Shown here: piece after piece, positions 5,404 through 12,965 of the stretch
Position numbering within the stretch: position 1 is the first letter of the stretch
How the letters are laid out: each line of letters begins with the position of its first letter
NCBI GenBank assembly: GCA_031407985.1
Contig: JANOJB010000146.1
Location: 1-22,095, forward strand
DNA from: FEN-1088 sp031407985
Lineage (GTDB): Bacteria > Myxococcota_A > Polyangia > Fen-1088
DNA: 22,095 nucleotides
Direction: 5' to 3'
The notes under the pieces: generated by a model
What the model saw: only the letters and a program-made list of their open reading frames with translations
The model's database searches: none
Told to the model about the DNA's origin: nothing
Program-made: the position numbers and the translations under genes

Positions 5404-7860
5404 ATGAGAGGACACCGGTTCACGAAGGTGGTGCTCACATCCTTGAAGGTCCTTGGGCTGGCTGTGGCGTCCGTGATCGTCCTCGCCGGAGCAGCCATGT
5501 TCCTGCTGAAAACAGACTGGGGCGGTGAACGTCTGCGCAGAAAGTTGGTAGCCAGTACCAACCAGCAGATTCAGGGTCAACTGGGGATTGGACGACTGTC
5601 GTTCGGCGGCAATCGGTTGGTGGTCTGGGACGTCGCCCTACGCGATCCCGAGGGACAGCCAGTGGCGCAGGTGGCTCGGGCCGAGGTGACCTTTCAATTG
5701 TTGCGCCTGCTGCGCAAGGAAATCCGCCTGACCTCGATAGCCATTGAAGGTCCCCACCTGGGATTGCTTTCGGATTCGCGCGGGCTGAATTTATCGCGCG
5801 CGACCACCCCCCGGAAAAAAAACCCCGCCGAGCCACCCGCCAAGGAGAAGTCCACCGAAGAGGGTTGGGTCGTTCGCTTGGACCGGTTCGATTTGACTGG
5901 CGGCCTTCTGACAGTTGGCACTGCCGGTGCGACCGCGACCGAGGAGAGAGTGCATCTTGCGGATCTGGTGTCGTTCATGTCCGGTCGCTTCGCGACAGGG
6001 AACGGGTCGTTGGATCTGCACTTTCGCCTGAACGGTCGGAGCAGATTGGTACCGGTGGGGCCCTTCGGCTTCTTGGCGGAGGCTCACGTCAAGGAGGGGG
6101 CGACCCGCTTCTCGATGGATGCCGACCTACTGGGCGGGACCATCAAGGCGCGCGGAGACGTACCTTCTGAGGGTTTGGAACGTCCCAACGTCGTGGTCAA
6201 AGTCGCGATTCCGAAGCAGAACCTCGCCGGCTTCGAATGGGGCCCGTTTCGGATCGACGGACAGGCCCTTCCGGGCGCGATCCCGAAACTGGATGTGCTG
6301 TTGGCGATTCCCGGCGTGGAGTTCAGCGGCAAGAACGTGAACGCAACTGCGTTTGATTTCAACGGTCGCTTGACCATCGCGGATCTTGCCGTCACCGGCA
6401 AGGCTGTGCATGCGCTGACAGGCGGCGACCCACCCTCGGTTGCCGGTCAGGGTCACATCGCTTTCACCGTCGGGGGACCCGTCGGGGGACCAATGAAGGG
6501 TGCGCCCAGCACCTGGAGCACGCGTTGGACAGGACAATTCGACCGCATTCGCTTGGCCGAGAACGCCGTCAACGGCCTTTCGATCGACGGGCGCGTGACG
6601 CCGCTTGTGAATCCCCCGAGCGAGGTCGATTTCAAACTGGCCATCGCAGCGGTGACTGCCGGGACCATGAAGCTGGGGAAGGTCAATCTGGAAGCAAAGG
6701 TTCGGCAGCAAGACATCACGGCCGGGGTGCAGGTGGCATCACCACAGCAAATCACGTTGACCCTCGCCGGACGGCTTGACGACGACCAGCAGGGATTCAC
6801 CCTCAAGGCTCTGGCGCTGGCGTTTCCGCAGGCCCACTGGGCACTGGAGAAGCGGGCACAGATGCGCTTTTCCGGCGAGTCACTCTCCTTGACGACTCTC
6901 GTTTTGCTTTCCCAGGAGCAAAGGCTGTCTATCGAAGGATCCAAGGCTGGTGAACTGATCAATGCCCATCTCGCGATCGACAAACTACGCCTCGACCTTC
7001 TCCCCGCCTTGGTGGTCGACCCGGATTTGCGTGTCGCGGGGATACTGGACGTCGATGTCAAAGCCGAAGGTGAGGTGAGCAACCCGAAAGTCGTGGCGGG
7101 GGTTGTTTTGAAGCACGCACACTTCCAGGGATTCTCGCGGCTATACGCCAAAGTCGATGCCACTCTTGAGGAACAGATCATTGAAGGCACTGTCAGCCTG
7201 GAAGCACCGTTTGCGGCGGTGGAGGGCCGCGTAAAGCTGCCAGTGCAGCCCCTCGTTCCGGACGCACCCCTCGACATGCGGTTCGACGTCACGCGCCTGG
7301 ACCTTGGAGAGGCACTCCGCGCAGCCGCGGTCGCGGCACCAGTCGACGGCCGACTAACTTCCCGTCTTCAGCTAACCGGGACCGCTGACAGCCCGAAGGT
7401 GGACGTGACCTTAAATGCAAAAGATTTGGCGGTCAGCCGTCCGGCCACGCCCACCAAAGGCGCGGACGTCATTGACGTCGGCCAGGCCAAAATACACCTG
7501 ACGTATGCCCGCCGCAGCGTCGGCGCGAACATCGATTTCACATCGTCTCACGGTGGCACCCTGAAGGTTGATGCTGACGGGCGGGTCGACCTGTCCTATC
7601 CGCGGGTAACCCGGGGTATCGTCGCCGCCAAAATTCCGATCAACGGCAAAGTGGTCGCGAAAGATTTCGACGTGGCGTGGATTTCTCGATTCAATGAACG
7701 CGTCGAGACGCTGGGCGGACAGGTGAACGCCGACGCGAAACTGGCCGGTACCGTGGGTGAACCAGAATTCATCGGGGACGTCCGCTGGAAGAACGGCAAG
7801 CTGGTGGCCACTGTTCCCCAGAAGCCTGCGACCGTGGCCAAAAGATCCGTTGGCCGGTGA
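5404..7860 (+). CDS. AsmA/TamB-like envelope protein (short form)
   Basis: An N-terminal anchor (residues about 10-34, LGLAVASVIVLAGAAMFLL) is followed by the AsmA-type start LLKTDWGGERLRRKLVAST, then long beta-rich sequence with alternating hydrophobic residues and GGNRLVVWDVALRDPEG. This is the architecture of AsmA/TamB bridge-like proteins, which sit in the inner membrane, span the periplasm and are implicated in lipid or outer-membrane protein transport. At 818 residues it is clearly shorter than E. coli TamB. It ends soon after VNADAKLAGTVGEPEFIGDV, the type of repeat that in TamB precedes the C-terminal DUF490 domain, which I do not see. ATG 5404 is chosen because the membrane anchor follows at once; the preceding frame (from 5233) overlaps the DUF3618 gene and is not protein-like. 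It is 41 bp after the DUF3618 stop, same operon, and convergent with the lipoprotein gene. Confidence 0.75.
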   Translation: MRGHRFTKVVLTSLKVLGLAVASVIVLAGAAMFLLKTDWGGERLRRKLVASTNQQIQGQLGIGRLSFGGNRLVVWDVALRDPEGQPVAQVARAEVTFQLLRLLRKEIRLTSIAIEGPHLGLLSDSRGLNLSRATTPRKKNPAEPPAKEKSTEEGWVVRLDRFDLTGGLLTVGTAGATATEERVHLADLVSFMSGRFATGNGSLDLHFRLNGRSRLVPVGPFGFLAEAHVKEGATRFSMDADLLGGTIKARGDVPSEGLERPNVVVKVAIPKQNLAGFEWGPFRIDGQALPGAIPKLDVLLAIPGVEFSGKNVNATAFDFNGRLTIADLAVTGKAVHALTGGDPPSVAGQGHIAFTVGGPVGGPMKGAPSTWSTRWTGQFDRIRLAENAVNGLSIDGRVTPLVNPPSEVDFKLAIAAVTAGTMKLGKVNLEAKVRQQDITAGVQVASPQQITLTLAGRLDDDQQGFTLKALALAFPQAHWALEKRAQMRFSGESLSLTTLVLLSQEQRLSIEGSKAGELINAHLAIDKLRLDLLPALVVDPDLRVAGILDVDVKAEGEVSNPKVVAGVVLKHAHFQGFSRLYAKVDATLEEQIIEGTVSLEAPFAAVEGRVKLPVQPLVPDAPLDMRFDVTRLDLGEALRAAAVAAPVDGRLTSRLQLTGTADSPKVDVTLNAKDLAVSRPATPTKGADVIDVGQAKIHLTYARRSVGANIDFTSSHGGTLKVDADGRVDLSYPRVTRGIVAAKIPINGKVVAKDFDVAWISRFNERVETLGGQVNADAKLAGTVGEPEFIGDVRWKNGKLVATVPQKPATVAKRSVGR

Positions 7861-7873
7861 AGACTCAGGCACT

Positions 7874-8308
7874 TCAGTTCGGCGCGGGCTCCGTGGGCTC
7901 CTTCGGATGCGCGTTGGTGTGGAAGATCGCATCTGGACTCAGTTCAAGGCGGATGATGGTCTCGTAGCTTGGTAGCCCCGTCGGAGGGATCCCCTGTCCC
8001 TTTTGAAACTTGCGTAGGGCCTCGCGGGTCGGGGGGTCAAGCTGACCGTTGCACTGCTCTGGAGTTAAGAGGCCCTTGCCTTTCAACTTGAGCTGAATCT
8101 TTTTCTCGGCGCCGTCGCGCATCAGTCCCTGCGGCGTGCTCGCCATCGGAATTCCTGTCTCTGCGGCGTACTCATGATCTGGTTTTGTGGGCGGCACGGC
8201 CGAGGGAGGCGGTGGCGTAGCGGAGGGATGCGCGCAGCCGCCCGCGACACTGATGAGCGCCAACACGATGGCGTGCCGAATGAGGTGGACGATTGGAAGT
8301 GGGGTCAT
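7874..8308 (-). CDS. Lipoprotein with peptidoglycan-binding-like domain
   Basis: This 144-residue protein begins with a signal peptide (about 1-24, IVLALISVAGG) ending at Cys25, a weak lipobox with Ala at -3. A Pro-rich linker follows. Residues about 70-120 (IQLKLKGKGLLTPEQCNGQL, PPTREALRKFQKGQGIPPTG) resemble PG_binding_1: an n-terminal helix, a D/P-x-T-x-x-A-L-x-x-F-Q-x-x-x-G-I-x-x-T-G core. It is probably an outer-membrane lipoprotein touching peptidoglycan. Its ATG overlaps the stop of the DUF748 gene (ATGA), so the two are co-translated. The gene converges on the TamB-like gene with only 13 bp between stops. The signal peptide and fold are clear; the ligand is inferred. Confidence 0.7.
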   Translation of the reverse strand: MTPLPIVHLIRHAIVLALISVAGGCAHPSATPPPPSAVPPTKPDHEYAAETGIPMASTPQGLMRDGAEKKIQLKLKGKGLLTPEQCNGQLDPPTREALRKFQKGQGIPPTGLPSYETIIRLELSPDAIFHTNAHPKEPTEPAPN

Positions 8309-9588
8309 GGTGAAGCCGGAGGCGAAGTTTGGTTGCTTTCGGACGGTGACGACTTCGCGGGCGGCGGAGGTGGCGTGCGATCAGGTTGCGCGGTGGGCTG
8401 CGCCTTGGGCGGACCGGACCCCGTCAACGCGTCCACGCCTTGCTTCACGACGCCCTGCTTCCTGCCGGCGGTGGGGGGAGGCAGATAAGCGTAGCCGGAG
8501 GTCAGACCTTCAACGAAGGCGTTGCGCAGGACACCGAAGATGGCCGGCCACAGCTGAACGTCAGGACCGATCAGCTTGCCCTTGATGGGCATCACCGTGA
8601 CGACAGCGTTTCGGTCGGTCACGCGGTCGGAAAACAGGTTGACGGCAATGTCGGTGACCCATGCCTTGAGGACGGTCAGGAGCTTTTTGTTGTCGGGCCG
8701 AATCTCGACGTTTTTGAGGACAGGTTTAACGCCGCCCGTGAGCTCCCCGTTGCGACAGTCGAACTCGACAAAAATGTCGATCGTTCCGTGAGGAGCTTGC
8801 ATGTCCGTACCGGGTTCGATGAATCGATAAAGCTCCGAAGTCTGGAGGCCCACGATCGCCGCGCGACCCGAAAAGGTAAGGCCCTTTTCGAATGGATTGG
8901 CGGTGATGAAGACCGATACTGATCCGCTGCGCGCCAAGGTGCCGCTGGCCGTCAACAGAGCCGGCCTTCCCTCGGTCAGGTGTACGCGCGTCGCAAGATT
9001 CTCAACCGAGAGCTGCAGGTCATGCAGCCATATTTCTGGCCGCTCCTTGCGACTGGTATCAACGAAGGTGACCTGGCCATCCAGGATGTCGATGTGGTCC
9101 ACGTCGAGGGGGGTGATCTTTCGCAATTCCTGACCGAGATCGATGGTCCCATCCCCTGGCTTCGTCTTGGCGTCCTTTTTGTCCTTGTCTTGGCCCGGCT
9201 CCTGATGCGGGTCCTCACGCGGGTTTTGGGCCGGAGCATGGAAAAGTCTGAGGATCGGTTCCACCAGTTTGACCGCCGCGACCACTTCGTCGCCCTCTTT
9301 TTGGGCCTTGACGATGACTTCTTTCCACTGCGCATCGAGAAGGCGGTTTCGCTCTTCGGGACGCGCACCTGGGCCGGCTGGGGCCCCGACCGGCTCGGCG
9401 CCGGTTGAGGGCCCCGGCACGGCCGTCTGATTCTTGTGGGCACACCCCACAATGAAAGCTGTGGCAATGGCCAGGACCTTCGTCGCGCGGTGAGGGGTTG
9501 CCGCAAGGCAATTGTTGGGCGCGCGACGAGCCCACGGCGCCCGTGACACGCGCGCCGACCGCCGCACTCGGATTGGCATGGCCTTCAT
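8305..9588 (-). CDS. DUF748-type (AsmA-like) lipoprotein
   Basis: This 427-residue protein has an arginine-rich n-region, a hydrophobic segment and a good lipobox (A-F-I-V-G-C, Cys49). After a charged, Gln/Lys/Asp-rich linker (about 130-155), residues about 160-370 carry DUF748 landmarks: ITPLDVDHIDILDGQVTFVD, LHDLQLSVENLATR, ASGTLARSGSVSVFITANPF, LYRFIEPGTDMQAPHGTIDI and VMPIKGKLIGPDVQLWP. DUF748 is related to AsmA and is found in large envelope proteins. The tail (about 385-427) is Pro/Ser-rich. ATG 9588 follows TTGAGG at proper spacing, which supports the long n-region. It is first in an operon with the peptidoglycan-binding-like lipoprotein and has a strong sigma-54-like promoter 59 bp upstream. 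Confidence 0.75.
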   Translation of the reverse strand: MKAMPIRVRRSARVSRAPWARRAPNNCLAATPHRATKVLAIATAFIVGCAHKNQTAVPGPSTGAEPVGAPAGPGARPEERNRLLDAQWKEVIVKAQKEGDEVVAAVKLVEPILRLFHAPAQNPREDPHQEPGQDKDKKDAKTKPGDGTIDLGQELRKITPLDVDHIDILDGQVTFVDTSRKERPEIWLHDLQLSVENLATRVHLTEGRPALLTASGTLARSGSVSVFITANPFEKGLTFSGRAAIVGLQTSELYRFIEPGTDMQAPHGTIDIFVEFDCRNGELTGGVKPVLKNVEIRPDNKKLLTVLKAWVTDIAVNLFSDRVTDRNAVVTVMPIKGKLIGPDVQLWPAIFGVLRNAFVEGLTSGYAYLPPPTAGRKQGVVKQGVDALTGSGPPKAQPTAQPDRTPPPPPAKSSPSESNQTSPPASP

Positions 9589-9646
9589 GGAACCTCAAGA
9601 TGGCGCCGCTTCGAAAAATGTCCATTGGGCACGAGAAAAGATCCGC

Positions 9647-9662
9647 AGCAAGCCGCTTGCCA
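9647..9662 (-). promoter_or_regulatory. Sigma-54-like promoter of lipoprotein operon
   Basis: Read on the minus strand, TGGCAAGCGGCTTGCT matches TGGCACG-N4-TTGCW at 11 of 12 defined positions (A for C at position 6), with a perfect GG-N10-GC core. The predicted start near 9636 leaves a leader of about 48 bases before ATG 9588. It is the best match in the window. Confidence 0.7.
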
Positions 9663-9796
9663 CTTCCGTTCAGCCTACGGCACGCCGGGGCGCGACGAGA
9701 ACCGCCTGGCCTTTGACGTCCGGTCGGCTTGGCATGCGCCGCCTTTTGGGTCTGCTGGGCCTGGCCTGAGATCCCAGCCCGAAAGCGGACAGTCGT

Positions 9797-9844
9797 GCGT
9801 CACCAGTCGGTGACGCAGCCCCAGCACGGTTACGTTTCGTACTC
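9797..9844. promoter_or_regulatory. Tandem dyad operator (UAS-like), site B, between divergent operons
   Basis: GCGTCACC-AGTC-GGTGACGC (9797-9816) is a perfect 8+8 inverted repeat containing the GTCACC-N4-GGTGAC core. GTTACG-TTTC-GTACTC lies 30 bp downstream (9829-9844) as a degenerate second site. It sits 104 bp from the rightward -24 (9918) and 137 bp from the leftward -24 (9662), so one activator could serve both. There is no T-run, so a terminator is unlikely. The rest of the 422-bp gap has no gene-like frame. Confidence 0.65.
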
Positions 9845-9917
9845 GTCGGATTGCCGCGCGAGCGACATCTTTGGCGGCAGTCACGGTTGATCGACGCATA
9901 GGGATCAGCTGCGTTCG

Positions 9918-9933
9918 TGGCACGTCTTTTGAA
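9918..9933 (+). promoter_or_regulatory. Sigma-54-like promoter of hemerythrin-catalase operon
   Basis: TGGCACGTCTTTTGAA matches the -24 block TGGCACG perfectly and TTG of the -12 block. The important C of the -12 GC is replaced by A, which could weaken or abolish the promoter. Predicted start is about 70 bases before ATG 10011. Confidence 0.45.
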
Positions 9934-9949
9934 AGACGCAACAGCACTT

Positions 9950-9996
9950 CGAAAAATCACGCGAAAAATCACGCCACCAAAACAACGCCACCAAAA
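9950..9996 (+). repeat. Two pairs of 12-bp repeats in hemerythrin leader
   Basis: CGAAAAATCACG is present twice in tandem (9950-9961, 9962-9973), followed by ACGCCACCAAAA twice (9971-9982, 9985-9996), directly before the AAAGGA ribosome binding site of the hemerythrin gene. They would be in the 5' leader if transcription starts near 9943. Confidence 0.6.
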
Positions 9997-10010
9997 GAAA
10001 GGACACGATC

Positions 10011-10493
10011 ATGAACGCCGTTGAACTTCTGAAGTCCCAGCACCGAGTCGTGGAAAAGCTGTTTGCAAAAATCGAAGCCGCGAAAGACCCAGCGAAAAAG
10101 GGACAGCTGTTTGCCGAGATTGCTGACGGCCTGGCTGCGCACGCGACTATCGAGGAGCATCAGTTCTATCCGGCGGTCAGGGCAAAACGCACCGAAGATA
10201 TCTTGCTGGAGTCGCTGGAGGAGCACCTGGGGATCAAGCGCGTTCTGGCTGATCTCTTGAAGACCAATCCATCTGACCAGACGTTTGACGCCAAGATCAA
10301 GGTGCTCAAGGAACAGGTCGAGCATCACGTCAAGGAAGAGGAGGAAGACCTATTTCCCAAGGTAAAGAAGATTCTCGACGCCGAGACGCTTGAGGCCCTG
10401 GGTCAAGAGATGAGCGCTGAACACAGCGAGTTGGAAGCTGGTTCACCCCGCAAAGCCATACCCGCCGAGACCAAAGAAGCCGCTTCGCTTTAA
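10011..10493 (+). CDS. Hemerythrin HHE-domain protein
   Basis: This 160-residue four-helix protein has a complete set of candidate diiron ligands: His11 (SQHRVVE), His44 and Glu48 (HATIEEHQFYP), His72 (EEHLGIK), His105 and Glu109 (EHHVKEEEEDLFP). HHE proteins bind O2, NO or peroxide-related species or store iron in the cytoplasm. ATG 10011 follows AAAGGA at good spacing. The catalase start lies 4 bp after its stop, so the pair form an operon that links oxygen or iron sensing with peroxide removal. The C-terminal 25 residues are a charged tail. A sigma-54-like element and a tandem dyad lie upstream. Confidence 0.9.
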   Translation: MNAVELLKSQHRVVEKLFAKIEAAKDPAKKGQLFAEIADGLAAHATIEEHQFYPAVRAKRTEDILLESLEEHLGIKRVLADLLKTNPSDQTFDAKIKVLKEQVEHHVKEEEEDLFPKVKKILDAETLEALGQEMSAEHSELEAGSPRKAIPAETKEAASL

Positions 10494-10497
10494 CGCC

Positions 10498-12591
10498 ATG
10501 GCGAAGAAACAGTCCAAGCGCACAGTCGCTCCCCGCCTTGTTGTCGGTACCGGCGGTGAGATCCACCAAACCACTGTTCAGGCTGAGCAGACGATCACGA
10601 CGAACCAGGGCGTGCCGATCGCCGACAATCAAAATTCACTTCGCAGCGGGAACCGGGGTCCCACCCTCCTCGAAGACTTCGTACTCAGGGAGAAGATTAC
10701 CCATTTCGACCACGAGAGGATCCCGGAGCGGATCGTGCACGCGCGCGGGTCGGGAGCGCACGGATATTTTCAGGTCAATCGGTCGCTGTCCGCGCTAACC
10801 AAGGCATCGTTCCTTCAGGATCCCCAGAAAAAGACACCGGTCTTCGTGCGTTTCTCGACGGTGGCGGGAAATCAGGGATCATTCGACTTGGCGCGAGACG
10901 TCCGCGGATTCGCGGTCAAGTTTTATACGGACGAGGGAAACTTCGACTTGGTGGGCAACAACATCCCTGTCTTCTTCATTCAAGATGCGCTGAAATTTCC
11001 CGATCTGGTTCACGCCGTGAAGGCGGAGCCCGATCGTGGTTTTCCGCAGGCCGCGTCCGCGCACGACACGTTCTGGGACTTTGTATCGCTGATGCCCGAA
11101 ACCATGCACATGCTGATGTGGGTCATGTCCGATCGCGCCATCCCTCGGTCGTATCGGATGATGGAAGGCTTCGGTGTCCACACCTTCCGGTTGCTTGACA
11201 GGCGAGGAAAGTCCACCTTCGTCAAGTTCCATTGGCGTCCCCGGTTGGGAGCCGCGTCAGTCATCTGGGACGAGGCCGTGAAGATCAACGGCGCGGATCC
11301 TGACTTTCATCGGCGGGATCTGTGGGAGTCGATCGCGACGGGCGCCTATCCTGAATTCGACTTGTGCATCCAAACTTCCGACCAGAAGGTTGCCGATGGC
11401 CTGGCTTTCGATGTCCTTGACGCCACCAAACTGATCCCCGAGGAGATCATCCCCTTGCAGGTGGTGGGCAAGCTGGTTCTAGACCGAAACCCCACCAATT
11501 TTTTCGCCGAGACGGAACAGGTCGCTTTTCATCCTGGTCATGTGGTGCCTGGCATCGATTTCAGCAACGACCCGCTGCTTCAGGGGCGCCTGCACTCGTA
11601 CATCGACACCCAACTCAGCCGCCTCGGTGGCCCCAATTTTCACGAAATTCCCATCAATCGTCCGCAATGTCCGATGCGCAATTTTCAACGCGATGGGATC
11701 ATGCGCATGGCGGTGGCACCGGGCAGGGTTTCCTACGAGCCGAACAGCCTGGACCCTGCCGGTCCGCGCGAAAATCCCGGCGCGGGCTTCGCGTCCCATC
11801 CGGGCGAGGAGGCCGGTTTGAAAACCCGCGACCGATCGGAAAGCTTCGCCGACCACTACAGTCAGGCGCGGCTGTTCTGGCGATCGATGTCGCCCCCCGA
11901 ACAGCGACACATCGTCAGTGCCTTCGCGTTCGAACTGGGCAAGGTTGAAACCATCGCCATTCGACGACGCATGTTGGGTCACCTGGGCGTCATTGATCGC
12001 ACTTTGGGATCGACGGTGGCCATGGCGCTGGGCATGGTCGGGCAATCGGAAGACGTGCGTCCCGCGCGCAAGCCAACAGATCTGGACCCGTCGCCCGCGT
12101 TGAGCATCGTCAAGAAAGCGCGCCCGACCCTGACCGGCCGCAAGGTGGCCGCGCTGGTGACTGACGGCGTTGATCGGGCGTTCATCAGCCGGTTGCGCGC
12201 CGCTGTCGAAGACGAAGGGGCACGCTTGGTCATCGTGGGTCCCAAGATCGGCCAAGTCGAAACCAAGGACGGGAACCACCTGGCCCCCGACCACGCCCTG
12301 TCGGCCGCTCCGTCGGTTCTTTTCGACGCGGTGGTTGTTGCGCCCTCGGATGCCGGTGCCCGGGCACTTGTGGCCGAGGCGGCGGCGGTTGATTGGGTCC
12401 GCGCGGCTTTCGGCCATCTTAAAATCTTGGGGCATGTGAAAGCTGCCGCGGCATTGCTGGACCGCGCGGGAGTGGTGGTCGATGCCGGAGTCGTGGCCAC
12501 GGACCGCCCAGGCGGCATTGCCGCGTTCATTGTCGCGGCAAAAGGAGCACGTATCTGGGAGCGCGAACCCACCCTGCGCAGCCCCGGCTAG
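10498..12591 (+). CDS. katE: Large-subunit (clade 2) catalase, KatE/HPII type
   Basis: This 697-residue haem catalase breaks down H2O2 to water and O2. Visible landmarks are the active-site His81 in RIVHARGSGAHGYF, Asn154 in FDLVGNNIPVFFIQD and the haem-ligand Tyr368 in RLHSYIDTQLSRLGG. Spacings equal those of E. coli HPII (His128, Asn201, Tyr415). His345 is at the place of HPII His392, which forms the His-Tyr crosslink. The extra C-terminal domain (about 545-697, RKVAALVTDGVD and VIVGPK) is the flavodoxin/DJ-1-like domain that marks clade 2. Length is normal for the group. ATG 10498 has no obvious Shine-Dalgarno and starts 4 bp after the hemerythrin stop, so translational coupling is likely. 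Confidence 0.95.
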   Translation: MAKKQSKRTVAPRLVVGTGGEIHQTTVQAEQTITTNQGVPIADNQNSLRSGNRGPTLLEDFVLREKITHFDHERIPERIVHARGSGAHGYFQVNRSLSALTKASFLQDPQKKTPVFVRFSTVAGNQGSFDLARDVRGFAVKFYTDEGNFDLVGNNIPVFFIQDALKFPDLVHAVKAEPDRGFPQAASAHDTFWDFVSLMPETMHMLMWVMSDRAIPRSYRMMEGFGVHTFRLLDRRGKSTFVKFHWRPRLGAASVIWDEAVKINGADPDFHRRDLWESIATGAYPEFDLCIQTSDQKVADGLAFDVLDATKLIPEEIIPLQVVGKLVLDRNPTNFFAETEQVAFHPGHVVPGIDFSNDPLLQGRLHSYIDTQLSRLGGPNFHEIPINRPQCPMRNFQRDGIMRMAVAPGRVSYEPNSLDPAGPRENPGAGFASHPGEEAGLKTRDRSESFADHYSQARLFWRSMSPPEQRHIVSAFAFELGKVETIAIRRRMLGHLGVIDRTLGSTVAMALGMVGQSEDVRPARKPTDLDPSPALSIVKKARPTLTGRKVAALVTDGVDRAFISRLRAAVEDEGARLVIVGPKIGQVETKDGNHLAPDHALSAAPSVLFDAVVVAPSDAGARALVAEAAAVDWVRAAFGHLKILGHVKAAAALLDRAGVVVDAGVVATDRPGGIAAFIVAAKGARIWEREPTLRSPG

Positions 12592-12617
12592 CCGACGTTT
12601 TTGGTGCGAACGTTGGT

Positions 12618-12965
12618 TCAGAACAGCGCGGCTATCGTCGTGAGAAGTCGATCGAGGTTGATGGGCTTCTTCATCACGGTGGCGTTGCTGGGCGCCCGGG
12701 AGGGATCCGACGTCGAAATCAGGATGGGAATGTCGGCCAGCTCGGGCGTAGCGCGGATCGCGCGATAGGCCTCGTCGCCGTTCATGACGGGCATGATGAT
12801 GTCCAGAATCACGACACACGGCCGGGGAAGTTTCGGCAACAACGCCAAGGCCTCCTTGCCGTTGGTCGCCATCTGAACCGAATAACCCTCATACGTCAGC
12901 GCATCCGCCAGAGACTCGCGAATGTCGAGTTCATCGTCGACTATCAGGACGGTCTTCTGTGACAC
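12618..12965 (-). CDS. Stand-alone response regulator receiver (CheY-like)
   Basis: This 115-residue single receiver domain has acidic pocket D10-D11, phosphoacceptor Asp55 in VVILDIIMP, conserved Thr85 (ISTSD) and Lys100 before Pro (MKKP). There is no output domain, so it acts by protein contact or as a phosphate sink or relay. It starts with GTG at 12965, immediately after the TAG of the MEDS histidine kinase (no gap), with GGAG inside the kinase's last codons. The kinase is its obvious partner. It converges on katE with 26 bp between. Confidence 0.9.
   Translation of the reverse strand: MSQKTVLIVDDELDIRESLADALTYEGYSVQMATNGKEALALLPKLPRPCVVILDIIMPVMNGDEAYRAIRATPELADIPILISTSDPSRAPSNATVMKKPINLDRLLTTIAALF

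Noticed and set aside
9797..9816. Perfect hairpin as a transcription terminator
   Set aside because: No T-run on either side, and the same core dyad recurs in three other promoter gaps, which favours an operator.
9670..9972. 100-residue minus-strand ORF in the gap before the hemerythrin gene
   Set aside because: Basic, low-complexity product overlapping both the dyad operator and the promoter element; no ribosome binding site.
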